A program made the position numbers and the translations under genes. Source: Agaribacter marinus (lineage in GTDB: Bacteria > Pseudomonadota > Gammaproteobacteria > Enterobacterales > Alteromonadaceae). Taken from it: DNA of 64,000 bases. Every line of letters starts with the position of its first letter. The first letter of the stretch is position 1. Under the pieces are notes generated by a model. It did not search any database and had not been told where the DNA came from. It worked only from the letters and a program-made list of their open reading frames with translations. This document shows, in pieces, positions 9,444-17,904 of this stretch. Location: contig NZ_BSOT01000006.1 of the NCBI RefSeq assembly GCF_030160655.1, positions 310,001 to 374,000 on the forward strand, read 5' to 3'.

Positions 9444-12400
9444 TTACTTTTCAAGTAATTCAGGGGGATGAGATTCAAACGCGAGCATCATCGGTAAGGA
9501 TGTTGCGAAGTAATCTATTGGCTTTGGGGCAGCTAGCCGAGACGCTTGATAGTTTTTTAACTTAGTAAAGAGGACAGTTGCTTCGTCTTGCCGACCTAAT
9601 TCGACAAGTGCTAATCCTCTAAAATGCGACGATTCGGAATATTCGGTAACCGCCATGTCTTTAAAATCTGTTGAGTCAGCGATACATGCGGTAAATTTTT
9701 CATCGGCTTCATCGATACGACCTAATGCTTGCAGTGCTTTCCCCTGCCAGTAATTAACCTCACTTGTGGCTTGTAGCAGGTGGTACGCTTCGCCAAGATT
9801 CTCAGGGGGTGACATAGCATCAGTAAAAAACGTCAAGGCGATATCTGCTTTGCCCTGCATCAATGCGTCTTGACCAGTTAACAGCATGGCTTGTGTGTAT
9901 TGGGCTAGGACTTTTCCTTCGCCGCCTTCCCAAGGATGAAACCGGCGTGTGCGTAATATATCCAAGGCCTGTCTATGTTTGCCCGTGTCGTTTAACAGTG
10001 TTAGGTAATTTACCGCGCAGTCATCGCGTGTCATTACCAAGTCAACGTTTGAATGTAAAAATGCTAAACGAGACGTTTTGTTGTCCCCGAGTTTTTCGCA
10101 TAGTTGGTCATATTCAGATACGACTCGCGCATCTCTTGCATTGGCTGACAGTGATTCAAGGTAATATGCTCTGGCGCTTTTACCGTCTTTTCTAATATTC
10201 CAATAGGCAATACCAAGGTTGCGACGACTAGTTGCATAAGCCTTGGTATTTTCATTCACCATAGTCCACATCGCGATAGCGTCTTCATAACGTTTTTTAT
10301 CGTAGTAATAATTACCTAAGGCAAAGGCCTCATTGCTAATGTTGGTGTAAACAGTATCTGCATTAGCGTCAGTTGATTGTGCAATCGCCCACTCAAGCAC
10401 AATTTGATCTTGCAATCGCGAAGGGAAAAAGTAGTCGCTGGTACTTGTTCTTGCTTTACTCAGGATTTGCATGTCATTCGTTAGCCAAGCCAATAAATAC
10501 AGGCACATCGGTGATTTTGATAATGGATTTGGTACTGGGCTTTTGTTCGTGTCTTGGTCATTGCAAGATAGGTGCAATGTCACTAATTCAATCGCTATAT
10601 TGTTAAAGCCGGCCTCAATGCAATCGTAGCAAAGGTCTAAAATGGTTTGCGCATCGTTTCTCGATTTTTCCAACACGCCTTGCTTATCGCCAAATACAAA
10701 CCGGGCCCAATGATCGAGTGGGTCCGCAACTAGTAAGGCTTGCAGGCTCTTATTTGCGTCAGCAGTTTTGTCTAAAGTTTGCAATACTATCGCTCGCAGT
10801 ACAATGGCCTTATTGTGTTGAGCATTTGTTGTTAACGATAGTTCGCAATGGTGAAGCGCTTTTTCATAATCTTGTTGGCGACTGTCTAGGCAGGCAAGTT
10901 CATAAAAAGCGGCGCTGCGCCAAGCACTATTCCAAGTGGCTTTATAAAATGCTTTGTAAGCAAGCGCTAATTTACCGTCAAATCGAAGCGCTAGCCCTAA
11001 AAAGTAGTGTGCTTCGCCCGTTGAAGGATTAGGATGCAGGCTTGTTAGCCTATTCGCTGCAACCCTCAAGTGCTCAATTGCTTGGGTAAATTCGCCGTTT
11101 GATAATTTATGTTTACCGTAGGCAATATTACTGCGAATGTCTTGGCTGTCTCGCTTAAGTACTTCGTCCCAATATATCTCTGGGTAGCGGGTAGGATGCC
11201 GATATTGCACTAAATGCTCAGCCACAAGGTTTAGCTCTTCAATCGAATCGATATCTTTTGGCATTGCTGGCTCGCGAGCGATTTCTCGGTTTTTTTCAAG
11301 CCCACCTAGTTTGACGGGTTGGTACGCTATGTATTCGCCAACACTCAGTTTTAGCTGATAAAAATGGCTAAACGTACATTCAAAATTCGGTAAATACCAA
11401 GGTGTGTCTGGTGATAAATCAATATGTAAATCGAGTAGTATTTGGTCGTTTTCTTGCAAGATTATTTGTACATTTTTTAACAGACGAGGGCTTGCAGCAC
11501 CTAAATCTAATGTGTTGTCTGCATTGCGTACTAAACGAATCGCAGCTTCCTTGTTCGCGTTTTGCACAGGACCAATTTTTTTGTAAGGCCACCAATATTG
11601 TGAGAACGTTTTTGTTTCATAAGGTGTTAAATAACTGAAGTCGGGCTGATTATCTGTATACACGCCAGCCATTAATTCAATGTAAGGCGCAGGTCTTTTG
11701 GTTGGCCCTACTCTGTCCGTTAGTTCTCTGTCCCATGCCCATCCAAATTCTTCATTTCCCCATGTCCATTGTTTTTTGCCCGGTGCAATATGTTTGTTTG
11801 CGACGTGAACAAAGCCGCCTTCGGCATCAAAGTCGTAGGCGCCAAAAAAATCAAAATTGGTTTCGCATACCATGTAACTAGTGGGTACAGGAATATGACT
11901 ATATTGCCTTAAGTCATTTTTGGGTTGTCTGCTCGCATAGTCAATGCCGTAGTAATCGTTAGTTGCAAAAGGAAAAGTACTTTGTGCCCGTACCGCATGA
12001 TCAGCGACATAATGTACGTCTGGCGGAAAAAAACTCTGCATGTTGTCGTGAGATTCTACAGCGATATTCGCCCACCACAGAAACGTTTGTGTAAAGGGAG
12101 TACGGTTGTATAAGCGAGCGTTTAACTCAATTACGGCACTATCTTCCTGCAAAGAAATTGCGTGCATGCCTTTCATACGATTAAACGGGTCGTGCTCTGA
12201 TAAATGCACAGTGGCATCGTTTATGTGGACGTTGTTGTTAGTGGCCTCAATATGCACATCTGTTGGCATAAAAGTGCTTGGGCGATGGTGTTGAGGCCAA
12301 TTAAATTCAACCCCACCGGAAATCCAAGGCCCGGCAAGGCCGACCAAGGCGGGTTTTATTTCGTCTTGGCGATAAAAGAAGTCAAAGTCCTTATTGGTTT

Positions 12401-12656
12401 TATCCTGCGCCAAAAATATGCGACCACCAATTTCTGGGAGCAACACTAGGCGAACAAAGGCGTTTTCTAATTGTACTGCGTCATAGTCGCAATTTTCTTT
12501 GCTATCAAATACCTTATCGATAAATGGTAAGGGGTATATTTTTCCGTTAGACCCTTGGTACACGCGTTTTTCAAAGAACATAGGGTTCTTTTCAGGTTCA
12601 CCCAATGCATATGTCGGTATTGCCATGTGGCTCCTTTCAACAACGACCTTACTCAT
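9444..12656 (-). CDS. DUF5107 domain protein with TPR repeats
   Basis: 1070 residues, no signal peptide, so cytoplasmic. The first ~400 residues are DUF5107 (IPTYALGEPEKNPMFFEKRVYQG; PEIGGRIFLAQDKTNKDF; GVEFNWPQHHRP), which looks like a galactose-mutarotase-type beta-supersandwich. The C-terminal ~550 residues are tetratricopeptide repeats (for example NIAYGKHKLSNGEFTQAIEHL; AHYFLGLALRFDGKLALAYKAF). These proteins are regularly found in carbohydrate loci. An enzymatic role on a sugar (epimerase or glycosidase) is plausible but not shown, and I name no reaction. It overlaps the porter gene by 4 bp (ATGA), implying translational coupling, and is followed by the GH2 gene after 11 bp. Confidence 0.85.
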   Translation of the reverse strand: MSKVVVERSHMAIPTYALGEPEKNPMFFEKRVYQGSNGKIYPLPFIDKVFDSKENCDYDAVQLENAFVRLVLLPEIGGRIFLAQDKTNKDFDFFYRQDEIKPALVGLAGPWISGGVEFNWPQHHRPSTFMPTDVHIEATNNNVHINDATVHLSEHDPFNRMKGMHAISLQEDSAVIELNARLYNRTPFTQTFLWWANIAVESHDNMQSFFPPDVHYVADHAVRAQSTFPFATNDYYGIDYASRQPKNDLRQYSHIPVPTSYMVCETNFDFFGAYDFDAEGGFVHVANKHIAPGKKQWTWGNEEFGWAWDRELTDRVGPTKRPAPYIELMAGVYTDNQPDFSYLTPYETKTFSQYWWPYKKIGPVQNANKEAAIRLVRNADNTLDLGAASPRLLKNVQIILQENDQILLDLHIDLSPDTPWYLPNFECTFSHFYQLKLSVGEYIAYQPVKLGGLEKNREIAREPAMPKDIDSIEELNLVAEHLVQYRHPTRYPEIYWDEVLKRDSQDIRSNIAYGKHKLSNGEFTQAIEHLRVAANRLTSLHPNPSTGEAHYFLGLALRFDGKLALAYKAFYKATWNSAWRSAAFYELACLDSRQQDYEKALHHCELSLTTNAQHNKAIVLRAIVLQTLDKTADANKSLQALLVADPLDHWARFVFGDKQGVLEKSRNDAQTILDLCYDCIEAGFNNIAIELVTLHLSCNDQDTNKSPVPNPLSKSPMCLYLLAWLTNDMQILSKARTSTSDYFFPSRLQDQIVLEWAIAQSTDANADTVYTNISNEAFALGNYYYDKKRYEDAIAMWTMVNENTKAYATSRRNLGIAYWNIRKDGKSARAYYLESLSANARDARVVSEYDQLCEKLGDNKTSRLAFLHSNVDLVMTRDDCAVNYLTLLNDTGKHRQALDILRTRRFHPWEGGEGKVLAQYTQAMLLTGQDALMQGKADIALTFFTDAMSPPENLGEAYHLLQATSEVNYWQGKALQALGRIDEADEKFTACIADSTDFKDMAVTEYSESSHFRGLALVELGRQDEATVLFTKLKNYQASRLAAPKPIDYFATSLPMMLAFESHPPELLEK

Positions 12657-14077
12657 GCGTCACCCACTAGAGATTTTTCAATGTCTTCTAACGATTTGTC
12701 TTTGGTTTCTGGCACATGCTTTTTGATAAAAACGAAACCAATGAGGCATATTGCACCATAGAGCCAAAAGCTTCCCGCGGCACCCAATGCTGTATTTATT
12801 GGTTTGAATGTTAAAGTCAGTACAAGGCTTGCTATCCAAAGCGCAGACACACATATACTCATGGCGAAGGCACGAATATGGTTTGGGAAAATTTCTGATA
12901 ACAGGACCCAAGTGATAGGTGCTAACGTCATGGCATAAAATGCAATGGCGGCTAGCAATACAACCAATACCGCACTACCTGTTACGCCAAAGTAGTAACA
13001 TGCGCCTAATATAGTGTAGGTCACCATTAAGCCCGCTGAACCAAATAACATCAGAGGGCGTCTGCCCCAACGATCAACTGTATTAATGGCAATTAGGGTA
13101 AACACTAAATTTACGATGCCAGTGATCACAATATTGAACATCGTGCCGCTGACATCGTATCCCGCCGCAGTAAAGATTTCTTGTGCGTAATTGAAAATAA
13201 CATTAATACCGCACCACTGTTGAAACACTGCCAACACAATCCCTAAACCTAAGACTTTCAGCAATTTGGGGTTGTTCAATACTTGCTTGTAGCCAAAAGT
13301 ATGTGTTTGGTTCAATAAGGTTTTTTGAATATTTACTAGCTCTGTTTCGGCATATACGTTGCCCCCAATCTTTTCTAGTACGCGTCGCGCTTGTTTGATT
13401 TTTTCGTGGTCAGTATTCGCTTTTTTAATTAGCCAACGAGGAGATTCGGGAATAACAAAGGCCAACACCAAGAACAAAAGCGCTGGAATGGTTTCTACAG
13501 CGAACATCCAGCGCCATCCAAATTGCCCATTCCATGAATTAAGTAGTTGTTCAGTCGAGGCCTCTGGTTCAACAGGGTGACTATTGTAAATAAGTAAATT
13601 GATAACTTGAGCAGCAAGTACGCCAATAACGATAGTCAATTGATTGATTGATACAAACCGGCCGCGCATTTTCGCTGGCGACATTTCTGAAATATACATT
13701 GGGGATACATTCGACGCGATGCCTATGCCGATACCGCCCAGTATTCTGGCGACGATGAATATGTCGAAACTCGCGGCTAACGCAGAACTAATGGCTGATA
13801 TGGTGAATAGTATTGCAGCTAGGATTAATACCTTCTTACGCCCTATTTTGTCGGTGATGGCACCGGAGAGTAATGCACCAAACAAACAACCGACTAAGGC
13901 AGAACTCATGGCCCAACCTGATGCCCATGCGTTGTCTTCGCCATCAATCGCGAAATACACCTCATAGAAAGGTTTTGCTCCGCCAATAACGACCCAATCA
14001 TATCCAAAAAGCAAGCCGCCCATGGCGGCGACTAAGCTAATCATCCAAATAAATCTATAGTTATATCCCTGTTCCAA
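12653..14077 (-). CDS. MFS sugar porter
   Basis: A 474-residue, 12-helix major facilitator of the sugar porter (SP) family in the inner membrane. Signatures: GGLLFGYDWVVIGGA in helix 1, DKIGRKK after helix 2, PESPRWL before the central loop, QQWCGIN in helix 7, DRWGRRP between helices 8 and 9, and VPETKDKSLEDIE at the C-terminus. It likely imports a monosaccharide or short sugar by H+ or Na+ symport. First gene of the porter / DUF5107 / GH2 operon, about 140 bp downstream of the AraC regulator on the same strand. Confidence 0.92.
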   Translation of the reverse strand: MEQGYNYRFIWMISLVAAMGGLLFGYDWVVIGGAKPFYEVYFAIDGEDNAWASGWAMSSALVGCLFGALLSGAITDKIGRKKVLILAAILFTISAISSALAASFDIFIVARILGGIGIGIASNVSPMYISEMSPAKMRGRFVSINQLTIVIGVLAAQVINLLIYNSHPVEPEASTEQLLNSWNGQFGWRWMFAVETIPALLFLVLAFVIPESPRWLIKKANTDHEKIKQARRVLEKIGGNVYAETELVNIQKTLLNQTHTFGYKQVLNNPKLLKVLGLGIVLAVFQQWCGINVIFNYAQEIFTAAGYDVSGTMFNIVITGIVNLVFTLIAINTVDRWGRRPLMLFGSAGLMVTYTILGACYYFGVTGSAVLVVLLAAIAFYAMTLAPITWVLLSEIFPNHIRAFAMSICVSALWIASLVLTLTFKPINTALGAAGSFWLYGAICLIGFVFIKKHVPETKDKSLEDIEKSLVGDA

Positions 14078-14214
14078 GGATGCCTACACTTTTGTTAATT
14101 TTGTGTGAATAAAAGCATTAAACCAGAAAGATAGCGGTAAATGGAATAGCCAATTTTATTTTTAATGATGGATAATATTATTCTTCGTTCAGCACCACGG
14201 GGTATCTGAATTGA

Positions 14215-15168
14215 CTACTCATGGTGTAAGCCTTCGTTAATGAGGTTTTTACGATATTGCTCCGGTGAACAACCTTGAGACTTCTTAAACACTCGGCTGA
14301 AGTAGTAGGGGTCGCTATAGCCTAATAACTCACCAATAGCCTTTACCGTTAAGGTACTTTGATACAGATGGTCACAGGCTTTTCGAATTTTTAAGCGTGT
14401 AAAATAAGCAATAGGCGATTGGTTAGTGCCATGCTTAAAAGATTTGCAATAATATGGCACAGATACACCCGCGTCCTTCGCCAATTCGTCAATACTGATG
14501 CTTGTGTGTAGATGTTGTTTCATATATTCAACACTATTTTCAATCATGTTAGATATGCACAGCTTTGTATCATTTTCTTCTGATGCCATGCTTTTCTTAG
14601 ACGTCAATGTTTGACGAAGTTTAATCAGACCGAATAAATGCAATAGTTTAGACGACATTAAAAATAGCCCTGCGTCTGAGTAGTTGTAGTCAATACACGC
14701 ATATAACTGTTCAAATGCTTGTATCATCGAGTTTGTATCGCTGACACTGACAAGATGCTTGTTCTTAGTAGTCGCGACGCTATGTAAGGTTTGCAGACTT
14801 TGAGCGCCAGAAAAGTGCACCCAAAAAATCGACCATGGTTGGTGTTCATTACTGCCATATGCATGTGGCATGTCGGCAGGAATAAGCAGCAACTGCCCAG
14901 CTTCAACAATGGATGTAGTGCCACCAATGGTCAACCAACCCACTCCTTTCATGCAATAAATTAACACTGACTGCTTGCAACCCTTAGGTCGTTCAACACT
15001 GTGTTTAGGCGCGGATGGAAAAGCGCCAATGTGAGTAACAAATAGTGAACTTACGACAGGCAGTTGCTTACATGTGTCGATCACCGACGGTTGCAATATT
15101 ACTAGTCGTTGATGAGGAAAGCCTTCGCTTAGTTTTGTGTTTGTTTGGCTATTCAAGCGTATATACAA
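14215..15168 (-). CDS. AraC-family transcriptional regulator with cupin sensor domain
   Basis: 317 residues. The N-terminal half is an AraC-type cupin (GVGWLTIGGTTSIVEAGQLLLIPADMPHAYG; then PWSIFWVHFSG) that binds the effector sugar. The C-terminal ~100 residues hold the two helix-turn-helix motifs (ISIDELAKDAGVSVPYYCKSFK and VKAIGELLGYSDPYYFSRVFKK, ending GCSPEQYRK). It lies directly upstream of the sugar porter operon on the same strand and is the obvious candidate activator for it. No clear direct-repeat operator could be picked out by eye in 14078-14214. Confidence 0.88.
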   Translation of the reverse strand: MYIRLNSQTNTKLSEGFPHQRLVILQPSVIDTCKQLPVVSSLFVTHIGAFPSAPKHSVERPKGCKQSVLIYCMKGVGWLTIGGTTSIVEAGQLLLIPADMPHAYGSNEHQPWSIFWVHFSGAQSLQTLHSVATTKNKHLVSVSDTNSMIQAFEQLYACIDYNYSDAGLFLMSSKLLHLFGLIKLRQTLTSKKSMASEENDTKLCISNMIENSVEYMKQHLHTSISIDELAKDAGVSVPYYCKSFKHGTNQSPIAYFTRLKIRKACDHLYQSTLTVKAIGELLGYSDPYYFSRVFKKSQGCSPEQYRKNLINEGLHHE

Positions 15169-15390
15169 TGCGAATTTTATTTAATGCTTAGCATAAAGCA
15201 AAGTGTTGCTTAGGTCATTCCTTTGCAATAGTGGCATTTCAAATGCCTTAATAATTTTCCAGTAAGCCCTTATTTTATGAGAAAACCAAAGATTTATTCA
15301 TGAATAACAGTGGTTGCATGCCATACCTATAAGGTTTACTCTTTTTTGAACTAAAGCATGGCGTGTTTAATTACTTAGGACAAATTTACG

Positions 15391-17145
15391 ATGGGATTGA
15401 TAAGGTTACGCTATGTTTTAATACTCATTTTTAGCTTTGCTTCGATGAGTTTTGTTGCGCACTGCCAAACACCGTCTGAGCTTTATCAAGAAGCTGAAGC
15501 CGCATTCAATAATGGCGAATGGCAAAAGGCACATGATTTTTATCAAAAGTATATTTTAACTCGCCCTAGACCTCCTCCTCGGTTCCAAAAGTACGTGAAT
15601 AATCGAATACGATATTTGCAAGCACAAAAAGGCGCAGTTGATGAAATGGCGATTGAAAGAGAGAGGCAACGACAAGCGTCACTAGTGGTAAAGGTGAATC
15701 CTCGTGTTCGTGATTTTAAAGTGACAAAAGGCCAGTTACAGTCAGCTGAAGACATTACTAGTAACCTCAAAATTCTTGCATCCAAAAGTAAAGCAATCGT
15801 TCAAAAATTTAATGCGGATGCGTCGCTAAAAACGTCCCTTATGGTCGAAGCAGATACTCGCTTATTACCAGAGTATGATGCTCTGGCAGACTCGATATTC
15901 CGATTCATAGCGGTGAAGCCCGCGTCTAACGAGCACTACGTAAATGCAGTTATCAACACGGATGTATTAAGAGAAGAATGGCGACGGTCTTTTGCAAACC
16001 TTTCTCCCCTAGATTTTCAACTTTATTCACCGTATTCAAATAAATTCGTAAACATATTCGAATCTCGATTAAGAAAGTATCGGAATATGTTTACTGGTTT
16101 TGGACTGGATTTAGATAAAATTGTAGACGAAATTATGGCTGGCGCATGGAATATATACGACCCGTCACGTGTGTTGCAAAAGTATTTCCCTGAAAATGAC
16201 GGGCGAGCCGAAGTTTACCCCGAGAAGGTGACGTTGGCCTTCCAATCAATAAATGGAAAAATGGATTATTATTGGGCTTTGCTACCTAAAGACTCAGCCC
16301 CTAAATTGCAGGCGGAAAAAATCGCTAGCGATATAAATAGAGTGTCTGGCTTGTGGCATAGTTTAGCTGTAATTAAAGCACACAATGCGTATGGTGGGTG
16401 GGGAACAGATTACATGCCGTTGCCCGTTCGCGAAGCCATCGATGCATCGGAAGCCCGCCGCCGCAGTGATGCAAAAAAACTGAGACGCAGTATCAGTCAA
16501 GTCAGTGCTGACCAGCGTAACCCTAATGTTTATGGGTTTGTATTGTCGGTATCTACTAAAGCCGAAGTAATGGATAACTATACGTCTATGCTAGAGCGTT
16601 TTTTTGCAGAAAAGGCGTTCTCATTTCCACGGATTGGCGTTAACAGTACTGGCTTATTGGATAGACCGTTCTTTTTAAGGCGCGCAGATATGCCAGTCAA
16701 TGGGCATGACTTAGAAATTAGTTGTTTAGAATATAAAGCTATTCGTAAGGGAAACACGCAAGCAATAGATTGTTTCTTCTTTGAAAAGAATATTCTGGTT
16801 GGGTTTAACCTGAACTTATCGCAAGAAAACTGCGCTGAAAACTGTGTCGGCTACAAGCCTTATATTATGCATTTGCGTAAATATGGGTTTGACTTCTTAG
16901 ACGAAAGTTCTTTAGTTGAAGAAGGAGTTACTAAGCAAGTGTGGGCTAAATTTGATTCTGACAAATTCAAAATGAATGTCACTCTTTGGGGGGCTTTGTA
17001 TTCTATAAAAAGAGAGAAAAGTCGCTTCTTCGAACGCGAAAGCTCAGGCTTTAGACAGTTTGCACAATTGTGTGTATTCCCCAAAAAAATAGAAGCCCTA
17101 CTGAAGGATGTTTCAACAAATACGCCGTCATATACGTGCACTTAA
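15391..17145 (+). CDS. Exported protein of unknown function
   Basis: 584 residues with a signal peptide (helix LRYVLILIFSFASMSFV, cleavage near AHCQ-TP). The mature N-terminus, SELYQEAEAAFNNGEWQKAHDFYQKYI, looks like one TPR-type helical hairpin. I recognise no family in the rest, which is mixed alpha/beta and rich in charged residues. A Cys cluster (ISCLEY, AIDCFFF, ENCAENCVGYK, then LCVF and the C-terminal TCT) suggests disulfides in the periplasm. GGA lies about ten bases before the ATG at 15391. Its 3' end overlaps by 4 bp the convergent 164-residue exported protein. Confidence 0.7.
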   Translation: MGLIRLRYVLILIFSFASMSFVAHCQTPSELYQEAEAAFNNGEWQKAHDFYQKYILTRPRPPPRFQKYVNNRIRYLQAQKGAVDEMAIERERQRQASLVVKVNPRVRDFKVTKGQLQSAEDITSNLKILASKSKAIVQKFNADASLKTSLMVEADTRLLPEYDALADSIFRFIAVKPASNEHYVNAVINTDVLREEWRRSFANLSPLDFQLYSPYSNKFVNIFESRLRKYRNMFTGFGLDLDKIVDEIMAGAWNIYDPSRVLQKYFPENDGRAEVYPEKVTLAFQSINGKMDYYWALLPKDSAPKLQAEKIASDINRVSGLWHSLAVIKAHNAYGGWGTDYMPLPVREAIDASEARRRSDAKKLRRSISQVSADQRNPNVYGFVLSVSTKAEVMDNYTSMLERFFAEKAFSFPRIGVNSTGLLDRPFFLRRADMPVNGHDLEISCLEYKAIRKGNTQAIDCFFFEKNILVGFNLNLSQENCAENCVGYKPYIMHLRKYGFDFLDESSLVEEGVTKQVWAKFDSDKFKMNVTLWGALYSIKREKSRFFERESSGFRQFAQLCVFPKKIEALLKDVSTNTPSYTCT

Positions 17146-17636
17146 TTTTCAGGAAATTTTACTATCGAGTCCGGCGAAAATATTACCCAATGTTTATCGG
17201 CCCATTTACTGTTGTCGTTTCCGACGAAATAAAACGTTGCGTGTTGGGTTAAGTGATCTTGTAACGTTTCTTGTGAGATAGTATTTGGGTCGAAACTCAA
17301 AAACCATGATCTAAGTGAACGCGTAATTGCCGATAGGTACTGCTTCTCTAGTATTGAAGTACTGGTTGCGTTTTCAAGTTCAATATCAACAACCGTTGTT
17401 TTCCAAGGATCAAATTTTAGTCCAACAGCTGTTTCCTGTTTTAACTGTAGTTTCACTGTAACCGCGGCGTTGACTTTTTGTGTTTTCGCTTGATGCGGCA
17501 TCGTTGGCACCGACGACATGACGACCAATATGCTGTTATCTTCGTCTTGATAAACGATATCGTCTTGTGCATTTACTGCCGATGCGACTAGATATGTAAT
17601 TATTAACGACGCCCAGAACCTACATACATTTTTCAT
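17142..17636 (-). CDS. Small exported protein of unknown function
   Basis: 164 residues with a signal peptide (RFWASLIITYLVASAVNAQ-DD). No family recognised. The order of segments (VNAAVTVKLQLKQETAVG, a middle strand VVDIELENAT, helix EKQYLSAITRSLRSWFLSFDP, strand HATFYFVGN) loosely recalls the beta-beta-alpha-beta C-terminal domain of TonB-like proteins, but this is only a resemblance of pattern. It is convergent with, and overlaps by 4 bp, the 584-residue exported protein. Both are placed in the periplasm by their signal peptides. Confidence 0.65.
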   Translation of the reverse strand: MKNVCRFWASLIITYLVASAVNAQDDIVYQDEDNSILVVMSSVPTMPHQAKTQKVNAAVTVKLQLKQETAVGLKFDPWKTTVVDIELENATSTSILEKQYLSAITRSLRSWFLSFDPNTISQETLQDHLTQHATFYFVGNDNSKWADKHWVIFSPDSIVKFPEN

Positions 17637-17904
17637 CTTTTTGCCCTAATTGTTATTGGTTTATATAGGTTAAATCGTGCTATTGATAAAGTGGAGAGGT
17701 GCTATTCAGATATAGTCACGGTGCACACAGTGAAGTGTAACATCAATCGTATCCATCTTAATCTTCTGTAAGGTGAAAAGAAAGGTGCTTTTTATCTCCG
17801 TTAATGTGAACTTAACAATCTGTTTACTTTAAATTCGCATTCTTTATCGGTATTATCATTGATGAATAATTAAGCAGTATCAGGCAAATCTATTGCAGGC
17901 TTTA

